Origin: Enoplosus armatus
Taxonomy: Eukaryota > Chordata > Actinopteri > Centrarchiformes > Enoplosidae
Direction: 5' to 3'
Assembly (NCBI RefSeq): GCF_043641665.1
Contig: NC_092203.1
Coordinates: 9,153,067 to 9,217,066 of the forward strand
Length of the DNA: 64,000 nt
Under the pieces are notes generated by a model. It was not told where the DNA came from. It saw only the letters and a list, made by a program, of their open reading frames with translations, and did not search any database. The position numbers and the translations under genes were made by a program. Shown here in pieces: positions 9,101 to 23,326 of the stretch. How positions within the stretch are numbered: position 1 is the stretch's first letter; each line of letters begins with the position of its first letter.

Positions 9101-11704
9101 GTAGCCTCTTAAGGCTAGCTAATAGCTAAACTAGCTGAAAGAGATGCTGTAAAGTCTGATTTCAAGGTTAAAATGCTGATTATGTTTTGTTTAACCACAA
9201 AAGTCTTACCATACAACATAAAACCACTTCTTAAAAACTAAAACCTAAAGTGTTTTTAAGACTTTTAATGGGGATACACACTGATGATAGCATTTGTGCT
9301 TGCTTTTCATATGCTGTTAACGATTAACTGTGGAAGCCAACTGAACTCTTCTGTGAGAGAAAGCGAGCAGGAAAACATTCGGAGAGATAAACACACACAA
9401 ACACGCTGTTGTTTCTCAAGCTGTCAGCAGCCTGCTGATGAAATGTGTGTGTTCAGTTTTTTAGCGAGCTGCCCATCGCATGACGCTCACATACCAAAGC
9501 CAGAGGGGTGGGGGGGCCACGCATGTGTATTTTGATAACGGCTGGAAAATTCCTCTGCCCTCTCTTGGCTTGGTGCATCACCCGTGGGCCTTTGGAGTAT
9601 ATTTTTCTGGCTTTTTTCTGCCCTAACGCTATCATGAGAGAGTTCAGCGGACAGTCACGCTGTCGGCTGAGGCACGCTGGGCTGCAGTGGAGGGTCCCTC
9701 GACAGGAAGCCCAGTTGATTTTTTTTTTTCCAGGATGTATATTAAAGCATCCTACGCATCTGGTGGGATAAGCGAGGGAATTGCAGGGACTCCCCTCACG
9801 AACAGGATGACGACATTGTATTCATTGTTTTTCTTTTTTTTTTTCCACTAGACCTCCAACCCCTCCCTCCTTTTTAAACCCCCACATTATATTGCCCGCT
9901 AAGTACTGCTGACTAAACAAAATTTAAAGCTGCTCAGACAAGCTCTGGCACAATCTTTATCATTAAAAGTATCTGAGAAACACATTTTCTTGTTGGCGGA
10001 TTGTTTCCCTTCATCTTGTTTGACATGATTCTGGTTCGGAAGTAATTTAGGTGTTTGCATAGTATAACATCTGAGAACCAGTCCTTTCAGTCTTCTCAGC
10101 CGGGCCTCTGAGTGCTGATTGGACGGAGCATCAGTCATGTTTGACAAGCTTTATTGAACAAGTAGGCTAAGTCAAATATTGATAATACACTCTTCAAAGA
10201 AACATGGCCCTATGCAAATTTTGTCAAATGTATCACTTATAAAAAAAAAATAAATCTCAATGTGGAGAGCACGTGAGAAGACAGAACTGGAGCATCTGGT
10301 GACGAGCACCAACATAAGCACAGACGATTAAAAATGCAGAACTAGGTGTCACATATCTGTCTGCTTATTGCGAACACGCACCAAATGATCTACAAATGCC
10401 TCACGGTCCTCCAGCATGTCTCACAGCTTTGTGACTGTAAAAAACACATCATGAGGAGCTCCGTTTGTGCCGTGCGGATTAATTATACAGCAGCAAACTA
10501 CTCCTTCAGTCATGTTGTCAGAAGCATGGTGCGACAATAAGTCGATTGACAGCAAATTAAAGTCATTTATCAAGCAGAATTGTCAACATTCGCCTGTTTC
10601 AGCTTCTAAAAATCAAGAATTTGCTGCTTTTCTCTGTTTTACATTACAGTAAATTGAATACATTTGGGTTTATGACTGTTGATCGGACAAAACAAGCAAT
10701 TTGAAGATGTTAATTTGTATGCTAGGAACTTGTGATGGGCCTTTTTTGACAGGATATAAATTAGGACCAATCAATTAATTAAAATAGTGAAAATAAGAGT
10801 TGCATCCCTAACCCTGTTTCTAAGCCGCCTGTACTCATTCTCATTGCGTTGGAAGGACGTAGGTTGTTTATTCAGCAATGTAGAGGCTGTCCTTGGGCTG
10901 TCCTTGGAAACTAGTCATGAGCAAATAACCACATGGACGGACCCCCAGTTTACAATAATCTGGGCATTACAAACACAGCGGATAAGATCGTTTTCAATTG
11001 AGCCGCTTGCATTATAGTACAAGTCCATACTGCCCCTAATAATGTGGTTCAAATGCCTGAAAGACAAACAAGCTCATGCAGCGATAAAGTTGTGAACATG
11101 TTCTGCCTCGTCTTGATTAATGTGGCAAAAATAAAAAAACAAGAACATCATCACAGTTACATAAGCGAGTATAGTGTTTATATGGATCCTCCCTTTGTTG
11201 CAGCATCAACATTCATTTTAAAGGAACTGTTAAATTGACCTATTAGCTTTGACGGTAAGTCTCTCATTTTCCCACCCATGTGATAAATACTTAAATTACC
11301 AGCGTGGCGTAAACACAGATGCACTATGGCAGCAGCCGTGAGCACATGCTGGAAACATTCAGAAAAAGACGTTCAGCTTAATGATTGGTTTGCTGACAGT
11401 ATAAAAACAACATCAGACCGGTGTAAAATATGGCTTATTGTTCGAGGCACTCAGACGCAGTAATTCCATGTTAGTCTGAGCCAGGCTACAGTTGGTCGTG
11501 CCAACTGTACCGGGACACATGCAGAGGCAGGATCAGACAGGCTGGCCAGCAGAGGGACTCAAAACATCCGATCAGCATGGACCATCTGTGCTGCTAGAAT
11601 ACAGATGGACCTCTCTCTCTCTCCGCACATTAAACCCCACATCAGACACTTGCATGCTTCAATTTTCTCCTCAATGAATGGAAAGTAATAGCACCCCTCC
11701 AATG

Positions 11705-11721
11705 CCCCCCCCCCCCCCCCC
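11705..11721. repeat. Poly(C) tract, 17 bases
   Basis: Seventeen consecutive C residues on the plus strand. It is one of six G or C homopolymers of at least 12 bases in the window. Confidence 0.95.
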
Positions 11722-14700
11722 AGTGTAGCAGGCAAATTAAAAGCGAGACTCAAACGTATAATCTTCCCGGTCATTCATTCTTCTTCCAGGATGTGGCAAT
11801 CTGTGTGAATCATTCAGAAGAAAAATATAGAGAGAAGTGGGCTCTGCACCGTGGGGGATGCCTCTGCGCTGACCCCGTTTCAGTCCCACCCCCCATTCAA
11901 GGCAGGCACAGGGCATGGAGACAAAATGAATTGGTTCCTGGGGCAAAGGGGTTGCACCAATCAATGTCCAAACCCCTCCCCACCATCCATTTTCAGGCCC
12001 TGGCACTTCCTGGCATTGCTCTTTTTTGGGGCGGCGGGGTATTGATCATAGAGGTCCGAGTCACTGTTTTGCCAAGAGGCTTTTCTTTCTGAGACCTCTG
12101 TGTTCTCTAAAGGTTTGTAAAAGATGTGAGCGCTAATTGAAAACTCATGCTAAATGTCTGGAAGCCCCTTCTCTCCCTCCTTCTCCCCTGCAGATGGCCA
12201 TTTCAATATTTGCTTGAATTGATTTGCTCTGTCATTTATCGTATAGTTTAATGTATCACCCATGACTAAAGGAACTTCTTTTATTGCCAAATCCGCTGCA
12301 ATTATTCTTCGATGAAAGGTTTTATGTCATGAGAAAAAGGGGCCAAAGTTCAGGCCACACACTTCACCTGCTTGATATCTCTGTTTGAAGATTTGTTACT
12401 TGTGGCGGCTCTTTGCACTGTGTGAAATGAGAGTATGTGTCTGGCTGCGTTGGGTACAAAGGGCAGTATTGTCACTTGTGGCAGAGTGTGGTCTCTGTTA
12501 CACTTGGAAGTCAAAAGCCAGAGGGTGGAGCAACAGTGTTTCTTCAGCAGACCTTTACTGTATGTGTAGGATTATTCTGGCTACAAAATTAATACCAGTA
12601 AAAAGGCTGGTGATTGCAAGAAGTGCACAGCTGCCAAATTCTTCTCAGCTTACAAAGGAACAGTATCAAATCTGAGCCATGACAATCCATATTCATGGGC
12701 AATCTGGGCTTATTATCACCATTTATCCACGAGGCTCACAGTCTGTTTTCAGTGCAGCGATCTCTCAATGGCTTTAAGTGTTATCATTAAGCTGTTATCC
12801 CCTCACATTATCCCCTGTTGTAGTTTGGAGCTGTCTGGAGCTCTGTGACCTCAGCTGGGTCCTCCCTTGTTCCTGGAGCAGATGTTAAAAAAGAGAGCCC
12901 CCCCCCCCACCTACAACAAGCTCCCCATTCGGGTTGTACACACATAGACACACACCATCCCACCGCGCCTCCTCCCTTCACCCTGGCATCTAATTAGGCC
13001 TACAGCACAAAGACTCCCAGATGTCAGCGTCCTCCTGGCCTCCTTTGATTATATCCTTTCCACCCCACTGGCTGGCTTGCCGACTGGCTGGATGGCCGGC
13101 TGGGGGCCGTGTGGGCTATAGGCGTCGACGCGTGTCGCTCTGCGTAGGTCAACACCGAACCGGTTTAACATATCAGTAATTGCTTTTGGTGTAAATCACG
13201 GGGAATGTGGAGGGAGGGAGGACAGTCCACAGTGGGCTGCAGTTGCAGAGAGGCGCTTAGATTGTCATAAATGTAAACAAAGGGTTTAAATTAGGTCATT
13301 TCTTTGAAAAATGTTCTTCCTATTTATATGACAGAAGACACACCTTTTGTCACATCTTCTGAGGAATACTGTGAGGCACTACTGATCTTTGGATCACTAG
13401 TTAGTCACCAAACCGGTTCTCGTTAAACCGGCGCGTCACGGCATATTTAAAATAGACTTCGTCGTGGCCAACTCTCGCTCAGTGTTTCATTTCCTTTTAA
13501 ATCAAGCAACCAAGAAACATGAACGATGTGCGGACAGTCAACAAGTTTGTCGGCTGAGGATTATTGGCCGTGGTGCTGCTTTTTACAGATGTCAGCTTTC
13601 AACAGCCAATCAGATTTACGTGCTTCTATGAACGCTGGTTCTGCCCAGTGAAGACTTAATGGTGAGATGTTGATTACCAGTTCTGTAAAACACATGTGAT
13701 GGCAGAGGAATAAATGTCTCAACAGTGCTTGGAGAGCTGCATAGTTCCAGTAGAACCACAAATTTCACTTGGATGAACTTTGACCTGCGATTCTTCGCTG
13801 TTGACCCACAGCAAGCCGTTTTGAGCCGTGTGAGGGGATGAAGAGCCAGAGAAAGCTTTCATAGCTCATTAGCTGTTTTGCACCACTTACTTTTATTTAA
13901 CCTCCTCTGACAGAGTATAAACGACACTAAAGAGACAGGAGTTGATGGCACAAATACGTCTTTTAAATGTGAACTTATTGTCTCCTTAGCAGCTGAGCTA
14001 AGCTACTAACTGTCTGTTCGAAAGCTTGTTAGCTTGGAGAGCTTTATTTTTCCTCTTCTATAGCTTTTTATTGAATGAAATGATGTACAGTAGAGTTTTA
14101 GCCATTTGTGTAATGCTCTTCAAACATCTCAGCCGAAAGCATTGACTGATGACAGACAAATTGTCTCTGGCTCTGACTGGCTGGGTGTTGAAGGGTATAA
14201 CACAGTAGTAGATTTGGAAATAAGTCATTACGACATTCCAAAAATAAGTATTTTTGCATTTGGAAAACAAATGTATGTAGTTTAATTGATGGGAAGTGAA
14301 GCAGACTGTGAACAGCTGAAGGGCAACTGGCAGCAAGAAGACTAAGCATCATTTGGTGTGTTTGACTGTCAAAGGCAGACGTTTCCTTGTGTTTTATCAC
14401 CTGCCTTTATCTGAATGCCCCTGATATCTGGCTTTTAATGTGTTTGCTTAATCTTTATCACTTCCAATCCATCCACTACCTCATCCCTCGCACTTCCTAT
14501 ACCCTAAGGAACATGGTGTCAGTGTTTTCTACGTCGGGGCTTGGCAGTCAGGCACAGTGCTATAATCCATTTTAATCATTTACTCCCAATTTCCTATAAC
14601 CCCCCTATCTCTGCGGCCAAGAGAAGCCGTGGGCTTTACTTCCTCTCCTAATCTCCAGCGGAAAGGGACCAAACTGAAATGCAATCTGAACATAGACCAG

Positions 14701-16371
14701 AGTATTTCATCTGATGCAATACACTCGCACAATTAGTCATTACAAAGCCAGGCTGAGAGACAGGCAGTAGTCTGATGTTTCTGTGTCATTAAAGATGCGG
14801 CGTTTCACATCCTGCTCACTGATTAGGCAACTTCCTTATGCACCAGATAACCCAAGGGTACTCAGAAATGGGGCAGAAGGAGACTGTGTCATGTTAAGAA
14901 ATATAACATCAGTTCTGGATGAAAACATAATGACTGATCCTGCATGCAATCTGATGTTTGCGGCTTCATGTCAATAGGTTTGGACTTACCAGATTGGCAG
15001 TGGATGGAACATGTCATGTTGATGTGTGGGGATGTTTGACAAGTGCAGTCACGCTGCTGAAGCTTCAGACAGGGTGTAACAGATATAGCTTTGGGACACT
15101 GTTTGGGAAGTGTGGTTGCATAAGTAGACATAACTGACCTGAAAAAAAAATGGGATAAATACAATTCAGCCTCATTCTGAACTGAGCCAGTCGTGGTGCT
15201 TAGCAGGCGTGGGGTTATCGCACCAGCAGATCTTACGCTGAGGGTGTCATGAGATCATTTTGGGAGGTTTGCTGTGGCTTATTTATGACTTCCAAATGTC
15301 GTACATGCCATTTTCAAACTGGTTATTTGTAACCACAGTGTTTATTGCGAAAAACAATCTTAAAATAATAACTCTGTCATGTAAAAGTTCACTGTACTCT
15401 TTTAAAACGAGGTTGTAAGAATGCCGCAATCCACATTATGCATGATATCAGTGTGATGCCGACCAGTCATTTACAAGCATTTAGGTAACCTGGCAACAGT
15501 CGTCTCTCTCTAGTTATCTGATTTCTTAAACGCCATGTAAATAAGATACCTGGTTTCTGTAATTGGGGCAAGGGATTGGGATTTCTGGTGTATTTTTTGG
15601 GGAATCTGAGCAGCATCTGAACAGTTTCTGTGTTGTGTTTGACATAAAACAATGAAAGCTTGCTCTCATTTGCCTCATTAAATGTTGTACTTTAACACGG
15701 GTATGTAGGTGTTATCTCTGTCTTAGTCACGTAGGACACATCCAGGATTTATCCACGCATACATGCACATGGTACTACGAGTTGTGTTACACAGCCAGGG
15801 TCTTTGACCCCGAGGCGTCCATCAGCTGACCTTTGACCCTGTCCTCACCAACGAGGAAGTTGTGTGCTTACTCTGTGCACCACAACAGTGAGTCTAAAGC
15901 CCGGGCTCTTTGTAAAGGAGTAGTATGCGTGAAGTGAAGTGTTTATCTTCTGCTGTGGCCTCAGTCAGGCCAGGTCGGACTGGTTCCCAGCACTGTTTGG
16001 AGAAGCCTAGAACAACAAAAGGGCTGAAGCTTGTGGTTTGGGGTTGGGTTGGAGGGTGGGATGCTAGCTGGAGCCTTGTGATCCCAGAGACCTGTCCGGC
16101 CTAAGGAGAGGTCCACACTTCCGCCCCTGTACTGGCTTGAATTTCAAGAGAAAGTGGAAGAAATGGGAGAGAGAGAAAGTAGAAGGCAGCTGCTGTAAGT
16201 GTGTCTGAGGCCGCTGCCTCTGCTGCTCTGGACTTGGACTCTGATCTCTAAAAGGTGAAAGCCCTTTTAACAGCGGAAACATGACCTACCGGACATGAGG
16301 TGTTCTTTGTTGACTTTCTCCCTCTCTTCCTTTCTCCCTCCTCCACTCCTCCCCCTTTTCCCTCCCTCCAG

Positions 16372-16474
16372 GGCTTCCCAGGTGTGTGGATCGCTGCAGG
16401 GCAGAGGGACCATGAACAGACACCTGGAGAGGAGAGAGCAGTTAAAGAGATTGTCTCTGGACAGCGGCCTACCG
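16372..16474 (+). CDS. nckap5l: NCKAP5-family protein, N-terminal coding exon
   Basis: The exon follows a very strong polypyrimidine tract and CCTCCAG (ending 16371) and ends in phase 0 at a consensus GTAAGT donor (16475). An ATG at 16412 gives MNRHLERREQLKRLSLDSGL plus P. The KRLSLDS motif directly before the coiled coil matches what I recall of the NCKAP5 N-terminus, where RLSLDSSL precedes EYMDSNK. The exon is open upstream of that ATG to its acceptor (ASQVCGSLQGRGT), so it can be internal and coding throughout when joined to 8,293, or carry the start codon in transcripts with a non-coding 5' exon. NCKAP5-family proteins bind Nck SH3 domains, and NCKAP5L (CEP169) is a centrosome and microtubule-tip protein. 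Symbol nckap5l is chosen over nckap5 because of the gpd1 neighbour. Confidence 0.8.
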
Positions 16475-17641
16475 GTAAGTCAATCCGCACTGTCCTCATT
16501 TTGTCTCGATGCTCTGTGTCCTTCATCCCCAAAAGGAAATGTTTGGGAATCAGTTCTTTAAGTTTCCTGTAACTTTGGCCACCACTTGTTGATGTTGTCT
16601 TTGGGACCATGCTGTCACTGCTGTGGCTTGTTTATGACTTCACTTCCCACGGATCATTGTGTTGGCAGCTTATTATTTTCTGTTTGAGGTTCTGCAGGTG
16701 GCGCTGTTTTGCCTCTTTAAACATAGCGGCTAACACTGCTCATGCTAACCATCCAATCTGTGTTTTGTTTATTCCGGCTGCTGGGAATGAAAAAATGCTT
16801 CACTTCCTGTCTTCAGGCAAATATTTCCCAGGAAATATCCACTGATGTTTGCGTGTTCAGAACAGAAAGACAACGTAAAACAAATGTGGATTCATTACTT
16901 TTGCAGTCTGTCAATCAGACAAAAAACATAAAAATGCCATAGATGCCCTGAGATTCAAGCTTTAAGACTAAAATGAAAGTGCCCACGCGTCACGCAGCAG
17001 AGAGAAAAAAACCCCAGCCTTCACTGTGGCTGCCGGTTGATTGACAGGCTTATCTCTATGCCGGGTCGTTCTTGCGAATCACAGGAGTGGAAACTTGTTT
17101 TGGCTCTGGGTTAACTGAAGGTGAATCTGCTCGCTAGAATGTCAAGTGTGGCCGTGTAGCGGCTGCTGTGTTGTGTCTGCGTGGTGGTGAAGAAGCTTAA
17201 TTCCCCCTCAGTGCGTACAGTGCAGCCACTGCACAGGAAATGATACATCAAGAGTCTTAAAATAGCATTTTGATATAGGAAATACTGCAGCCTTCAAGGA
17301 CATATTTGTTACAGATTAAATGGTTTAAGAGTGCAGTCTCTCAACTAATTACAAGGGCGTACTTCTTCAAAGGATAAATACACCCTCAAACACTGTAAAA
17401 CCATTAAGTAATATGCAGTTAAAAGCTGCATTTTTAGGGGAATATAGTTGTTTATGGTGTACTTTGTTGATGACCATGAGGCTTTAATGAAGCCAAAAGA
17501 TGTCAACGTACTTTATTGACTTGACCTGACTGATTTTATGACTTGCTGCTGACCGAGCTCAACCCACTGCTGACATGCAAGAGAGCCTTCGTGCTTAAAG
17601 GAAAACCCTGGTGAACAAATCGTTCATAGTTCCTGGATATC

Positions 17642-17668
17642 TTTTTGCATTCCCCTTTTGCATTCCCC
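17642..17668. repeat. Short tandem duplication
   Basis: Two adjacent copies of TTTTGCATTCCCC. Confidence 0.85.
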
Positions 17669-20600
17669 TTTTACATGTTTGAATAAACATAAATATGTCT
17701 GATGTTTACGAACCCAAATAGATGCACATATATTCACTTCTCACCCAGATGTCCATGTTGTGATGTAACATGCATACACCAAGAAACTAAATCATAAATA
17801 TCCATTTCAAAATAGCTTCTGTGATCCAAAGAACATCAAAAATTGATCTGCCAGTATGAAAAAAATCTTGGTGATTTGGGACGCAAACCTCTAAGTCTGT
17901 CAATCATTTCCCACTTAAACCGCGACATGAGAGTGAATCCAGAAGGAGCGACTGGAGTGACGCACTTGAATCCTGTAGTCTGCTTAATTTATAATTTATC
18001 CACAGCTTTGTGAATGTGTAACTCCGTGTGACACTTGGTGATGTGTTGTTTCTCATCCGACGCCCGGGTGATTCATAAAGGCTTTCCGAGCATTATCACT
18101 TATCATTAATAGTTATTGGTGGATATGAGATTTACTGTGGCTTTAATTGCTTTAATTGGATACACGGCGACCTGATTTACTGTGAGACTGAAAGTAGGTC
18201 ATATTTGTGATATGGGTTTATGATTCAACATGCTCGCATTTGTCCACTCGACTATCCATGCATGCATTTTTTCCCCCCTTTTCCCATTTTTTCCTTCTTT
18301 TCGTCTTTCTCCTCTCGCCCTCATCTGACTTTCTCCTTCTTGTCTTCTCGTAACTCTCACTTTCTCTCCTCTCGCACCTTTAAGTTTGTCTCTTTGTCGT
18401 ACTTTATCTTTTTTCCTCTTTCTATCCGCTCTCTTTCCTCCCTTTAGTGATTTATTCTCACTCGGGGCGGCAGGAGCATAAGGGTGCTGGGTTGTTTTAA
18501 TATTGGGACATGAGGACGCCCGGAGCGTTTTGGTAAAGGTCCAGCATAGATCTGGTGGCAGTGTGCAGATTTGATTCAGTGGCATGGGCGGCCATTAAGA
18601 GTGCAAGCTGCTTCTGATTGGTTTAGCAAATTTGAGGTTGAAGAAGTTTGTTACCCTGTTTGCTAAATGAATAGAGTTGCTTAATACATGCAGATCTGTC
18701 TTTCTTGGTGTTCGTAAACACAGGAAATATCACTTCCATAATAACTACATCGTCTGCACATCATAAACACTTGATTTGAAAGACATCATCATCTGAGCCA
18801 TTGTGGATGTGATATGATTTACTGTGGATGCTTCAGATTTACAGTCATTTAAAGACATACAAATTGTGTATTTGCTGGTTGTTATCCATGCTGCAGTTTC
18901 TGTGGTCAAATGAGCCTTTGTTCAGCCTCAAGTCTCTTAGTTTGAGGCCACTGAGTTTGTCTCAAACTGGGTCCTTCCAGTGCTGATGGGGGGACATGAT
19001 GTCTCTGGCCCTCGTGGCCCTGCTGGCCCTGGCACAGATAAACCTACTAAGCCCTGTAAACACTCCTTTTCCTGGGAGGATATGAGCCTCCGATACATTT
19101 ATTTTTTCAGGCATCTGAGAAAACGCAAGAGGCTGACATTCCGTCAGACGACGGGCATGAGCTTTCATGTTCTGGTTTTCCCTCTGTGTCACCGGTTTCG
19201 GCCAGTTGTCTGAATTTGCGTAACGTCTGCTAACAATGCACTTTACATAACATGACCTGGACAGATGACCCGACGTGATCCTGTACTTTGACAGAGTGCT
19301 GCTCACTCAGCTTTGTCACAAGGCTTTCGTGGAAGATTGCACCAGTGCTTTCACACTTTTTAGGCCTGTTAGGATGATGAACAAGAGAGCTTTTCCACTG
19401 GAGACGCCCCTGACAGATTTTCAGCTCGAGACAAAATACCATATGTCAGCTGAGGACCAGGTAAAATATTTATGTCTGCTCTTCTTTGGATGGATTACAT
19501 GGCCTAGCTTCATACAAAGCTTCTATCAATCGTCTATGGGTAATTTGGTGAACATAGGGCTTGTGTGTCAGTCAGGACCACTACCTCACACATGCATAAT
19601 GCATTGAGCCAGCATATGTTTCCTCAATGTATTCAGGCTGGGTTTAAGGGAATTTTCCTGGGTGTGTTTGCTCCAAAGCTGCTCAAAGCTCCAGGCTTCA
19701 TTCATATAAGTAATTGACTTCGTGTCTTTGTGTACGTTTGTGTGTGTTTTATGTACGTAAAGCGTGTGCGGCCTTGCAGATGTGTAAGTGAAGTTGACCC
19801 TTCGTCAGCTTTATCAGCATCTTATTGATGCGTTTCATTACAGTGCTCGACTCCTGTAGCAGGAAATAGGTTGGGTTGGACCATCTAATCTGGATCAGGT
19901 TATGTAGCTCAGGATTGGCCCAGAGTAGCAGCAGATACAGCCGCTCTCGCGAGTAACTGGGGCACCATTTGCATTACATAACTGCTGTGTTGCTGGGTTG
20001 ATTCTGTGTCTCTATTTATTTTTATCATTTGATGCCCGCCTGCGGTTGAAACTCTCTTCGTCATGCAGGGACGCGCACGGTGAGCCCGATGGCCGTGGAC
20101 GGTCTGTGAGCTGTTGCTAGCTGCTGCCAGCCAGCTTTAAACTAGGTCACGGCAGAAGCTCTGTCAGGGGTCCATCCTATACAGCAGAGGCTATCACAGG
20201 GGTTTAATTCAAAATTTCTATGGAGGCAAACATTGATGAGCATGGTTTATCAACTGAGACACGGAAATCATCAGGATTGAGGAGGGTAACGTCCCATCTG
20301 TGGTGCTAACGAATCAGGTGGTTTTTCTCATTTTTTTATTTTATTTTTTTTACAGAGAAAGACGAAGCGTCGGAAGTAGGAGTGTAGAGAAAAGAAGTTG
20401 CAGAGCACTTCCTGTTTTCACACCTATGTGCACCTGGCAAAGACTGTCAGGTTGTGGTTTTTGGAAAGTTATGAAGTTTGGCGCAACGCAGCCGTCCCTC
20501 ATCCAACATGAGATGAGAAGCCCTTCTAAACTGGCTAAACAGCACGTCTGAAGAAGTATGTAATCACAAGGCACTTCTGTATTGGCTTCAACATTCAGAC

Positions 20601-21740
20601 TTGGTGATTGCCGGTTGGAATGGATATGATGAGTGTCCTGTCACATACCCAGACCATATGGAGGCTCATCATCGCCAAAATTCACCTCTCCTTATCTTCT
20701 AAGTCTACGTCTGCAGCAATTACTAAATGTCTCATTTCCATCTAACATAAGAGCCACATGTGCTTCCTTCAAAGATGTGGTGTCTAATGCGTTTCCTCAA
20801 ACCGTGAAGTAATACTAATCAACCCAAGGATGCCTACATTTGTGAGAGCATGTCCTTGTTTTCTCTTCCACACCCTTCTCCCTGCCAACATTTATAATGT
20901 GTGCAGCAGTGCAATCATGCTCAGAGATAATTGATAACAAAAGGCCAAATTGAAAACACTCTGCAGGGGAGGGTTAATAATCAAGTGCTCCACATTACTG
21001 ATTAAACGCTTGTTGCATAGTTGTGAGTTGTATTGAATAAACAGCATGTGGTAGTGCTTTCCTGTTTATCTCCAAAGTATTTGGGTTTAGCTAAATCCCC
21101 CTGGCCTTTGTCAAGCCTCCTCCTCGTATAAAGTCTTTTACGTGCTGATTTGCTGCCATGCTGTTATATCAGGCTGCAACTTGTTTCACCGGCCCATACG
21201 CCACTGGCGAAAGTTAGACAATAAAATTGTCCCAGAAACAAGCCCCCAAACAGACAAATTAGTTTGGTTTATGCTAAATTTAAGTGCAAATGAATTAGAT
21301 GGTAAGCCAGCATGGAGTCCGCTTGGCAAGATTGGATTTCCTCCTTCTTCTCCCCCCACAGCCCATTACAGCTGGTTGTTACAATGCAGGATGGAGACAT
21401 AAAACTAAGCAGGAGAGCAAGCTCTGTAGCTGGATGGGAAGAAATGCTCAGTCTGATCTGATTGGCTCCCACATCGTCAGGCAGACAAATGGAGAGGTTT
21501 GATATTATTACTGAGCAGCTCAAACTAATTGAGTGTAATTATACAGTAGAAATCCACCGACAATGCCGTCCTCAGTGTGGTCCCCCGTTCTCACGCCATG
21601 CGTATTACGGGATGCCAAGCTCAGGGGACGAGTGCTCACTCGGCGCTCACTCAGTGTGTCAGCTTGATTCTTGAGTAACTGGCGTAAAGTGTGGTTCTGA
21701 GGCCGGTGCTGATTGGACAATTTGGGTGGGAGCCAGTCAC

Positions 21741-21890
21741 ATAAAAAAGATTTAGACTCTTCTTGGAGCAGCCACCTCCTCTCTCTCTCAGAGCGCTCTC
21801 ACACACTTCATCTTGAGTGTTTAAATCAAGTTTCTCAGCAGGGGTGTACCAGCCTCCGGCCGGGTCTCTGACGGCCCCCTCCGTGTGCAG
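21741..21890 (+). promoter_or_regulatory. Candidate TATA-type promoter with short 5' exon
   Basis: CATAAAAAAGATTTAG at 21,740-21,755 could be a TATA element. About 30 bases downstream begins a leader-like segment containing CTCTCTCTCAGAGCGCTCTC and a CpG-rich stretch, ending in CAG at 21,890 before GTGACA, an acceptable donor. Just beyond, GC-rich sequence includes a 41-codon frame beginning MGTVSS (22,022). There is no direct evidence of transcription. It could be another alternative start of nckap5l or chance. Confidence 0.2.
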
Positions 21891-23326
21891 GTGACATACC
21901 GTACATACCTGGGCTCACCGCGTGCGTAGCCACGGGGCCGCGGGGTGTGGGAACCCAGCAAACTCTGGGACACTGGGTGATTCTGAGAGGCAGAAGAGGT
22001 GGTGTTTTTCCTCCTCTTGTCTCATGGGAACCGTCTCCTCTGTCATGAGCCCGGCGAGGAGCGATTACAGCGTTGGCTTTTCCCTAGACTCCAGTCTGAA
22101 ACCCAGCGGCTTCCCCCATATCCAACCGCACGCTGTGGATAAGACTTAGCGGCCTCCATGCGCTTGTAAAATTGGTTTAATAATTGTTGAGGCTGTTTTG
22201 ATATGAGCCACTCGTCTGTTTTTCCAGCCTCCAAGTAATGAGATTTGGCAGTCCCCTGTTAATACCTAGCCTGTGTTTTTATTAGGGCAATTATATCATA
22301 TTTTATGGATATCGGCATCACGTGTAGTGAAGTCAAATGCCCCTCTCATTTTCTTGCTCGACATGATGCCAGAAAATTAGTTTACTGGCATTTGCAGGGA
22401 TTTGAGTGGAGTTTTGAGATATATTTCAGGTGAGTAAAGCAAAAGATTAGCACATTTTGCTCTGGGTGATAATGAGCCAATCTTTCCGACTGACCTGCTT
22501 ATTCTCAGCTTGGCATGTGAACCATCTTCTCTGCCTGCCAATGACATCCTGATGTGTGCTAATGTGCGCTGAAATCTCTGACCCATGTCACAAGTTGCGT
22601 GTACGTTACATGCCTCGGTAGTGATCCTGTGTAGTGTGTGAATTTCACATTTGACTGCTGAACATAGGTTGATGTTGTACACTGTTATCTTCAAGGGTTT
22701 ATCGCTTGTCGCTCAATCAAAGACACTTTAATAATCAGTCGGCAAATAAAAGAGGAAGCTTTTGGACCTGTTCCAAACTGATTGAGGAGGCTTTTTACTT
22801 TGTAGTGAGAAGGACACTGAGTCTCTGCCCGGCCCAGGGCCTTGTGCCAACTCTTATAATTGGACGTTCATTTTCCCTCGTCCAATGAGACCGTCCTTTG
22901 TGCCCTCTGAGTTGAGGGGCCAATTACGGACTCTCTTCTTCCAATCATGATGGAGATCAAAGTTGATACCGGAGCCGCGTGCGGTCGTGGTCACATGCGT
23001 TGTTCCCTAAACATTGGCGCTTTGCACCAATCTCTATTCACCCTGTGGTTTCCCTCAAAAGAGCCCAGTGCCAGGAACACAGAGGCCCTTTGAGAGCCCT
23101 GGAGTCTGCAGGGACACAGAGAAGACAGTCCTGTCTTTATCTGCCAGTGTTATCTCCCCACAGGGTCAAACTTGAAACCAGTCAGTGTGTCCTTAGATTT
23201 GCTCAAGTGGAAGTTTATCAAGATAAAGAGTCACACAGTTAAAGAGTGAATGTGTTGTGCAGCTCCATTAGAAGGAGATTGATGGTAAAAACATGATGTG
23301 TTTATGTTTCACTGGGAATAAGGCTG

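Larger units (their letters stand above)
8294..16371 (+). other. nckap5l: nckap5l intron (8 kb)
   Basis: Non-coding. It contains the degenerate tandem array at 8,675-9,100, a 17-base C tract at 11,705, a C9 run near 12,900 and a short CTGG-rich patch near 13,070-13,110. The open frames here have no splice sites or familiar peptides. It ends in a long pyrimidine tract (16,318-16,369). Confidence 0.5.

Noticed and set aside
13500..13560. Tiny frame MNDVRTVNKFVG near 13,519
   Set aside because: At twelve codons with no context it is indistinguishable from chance.
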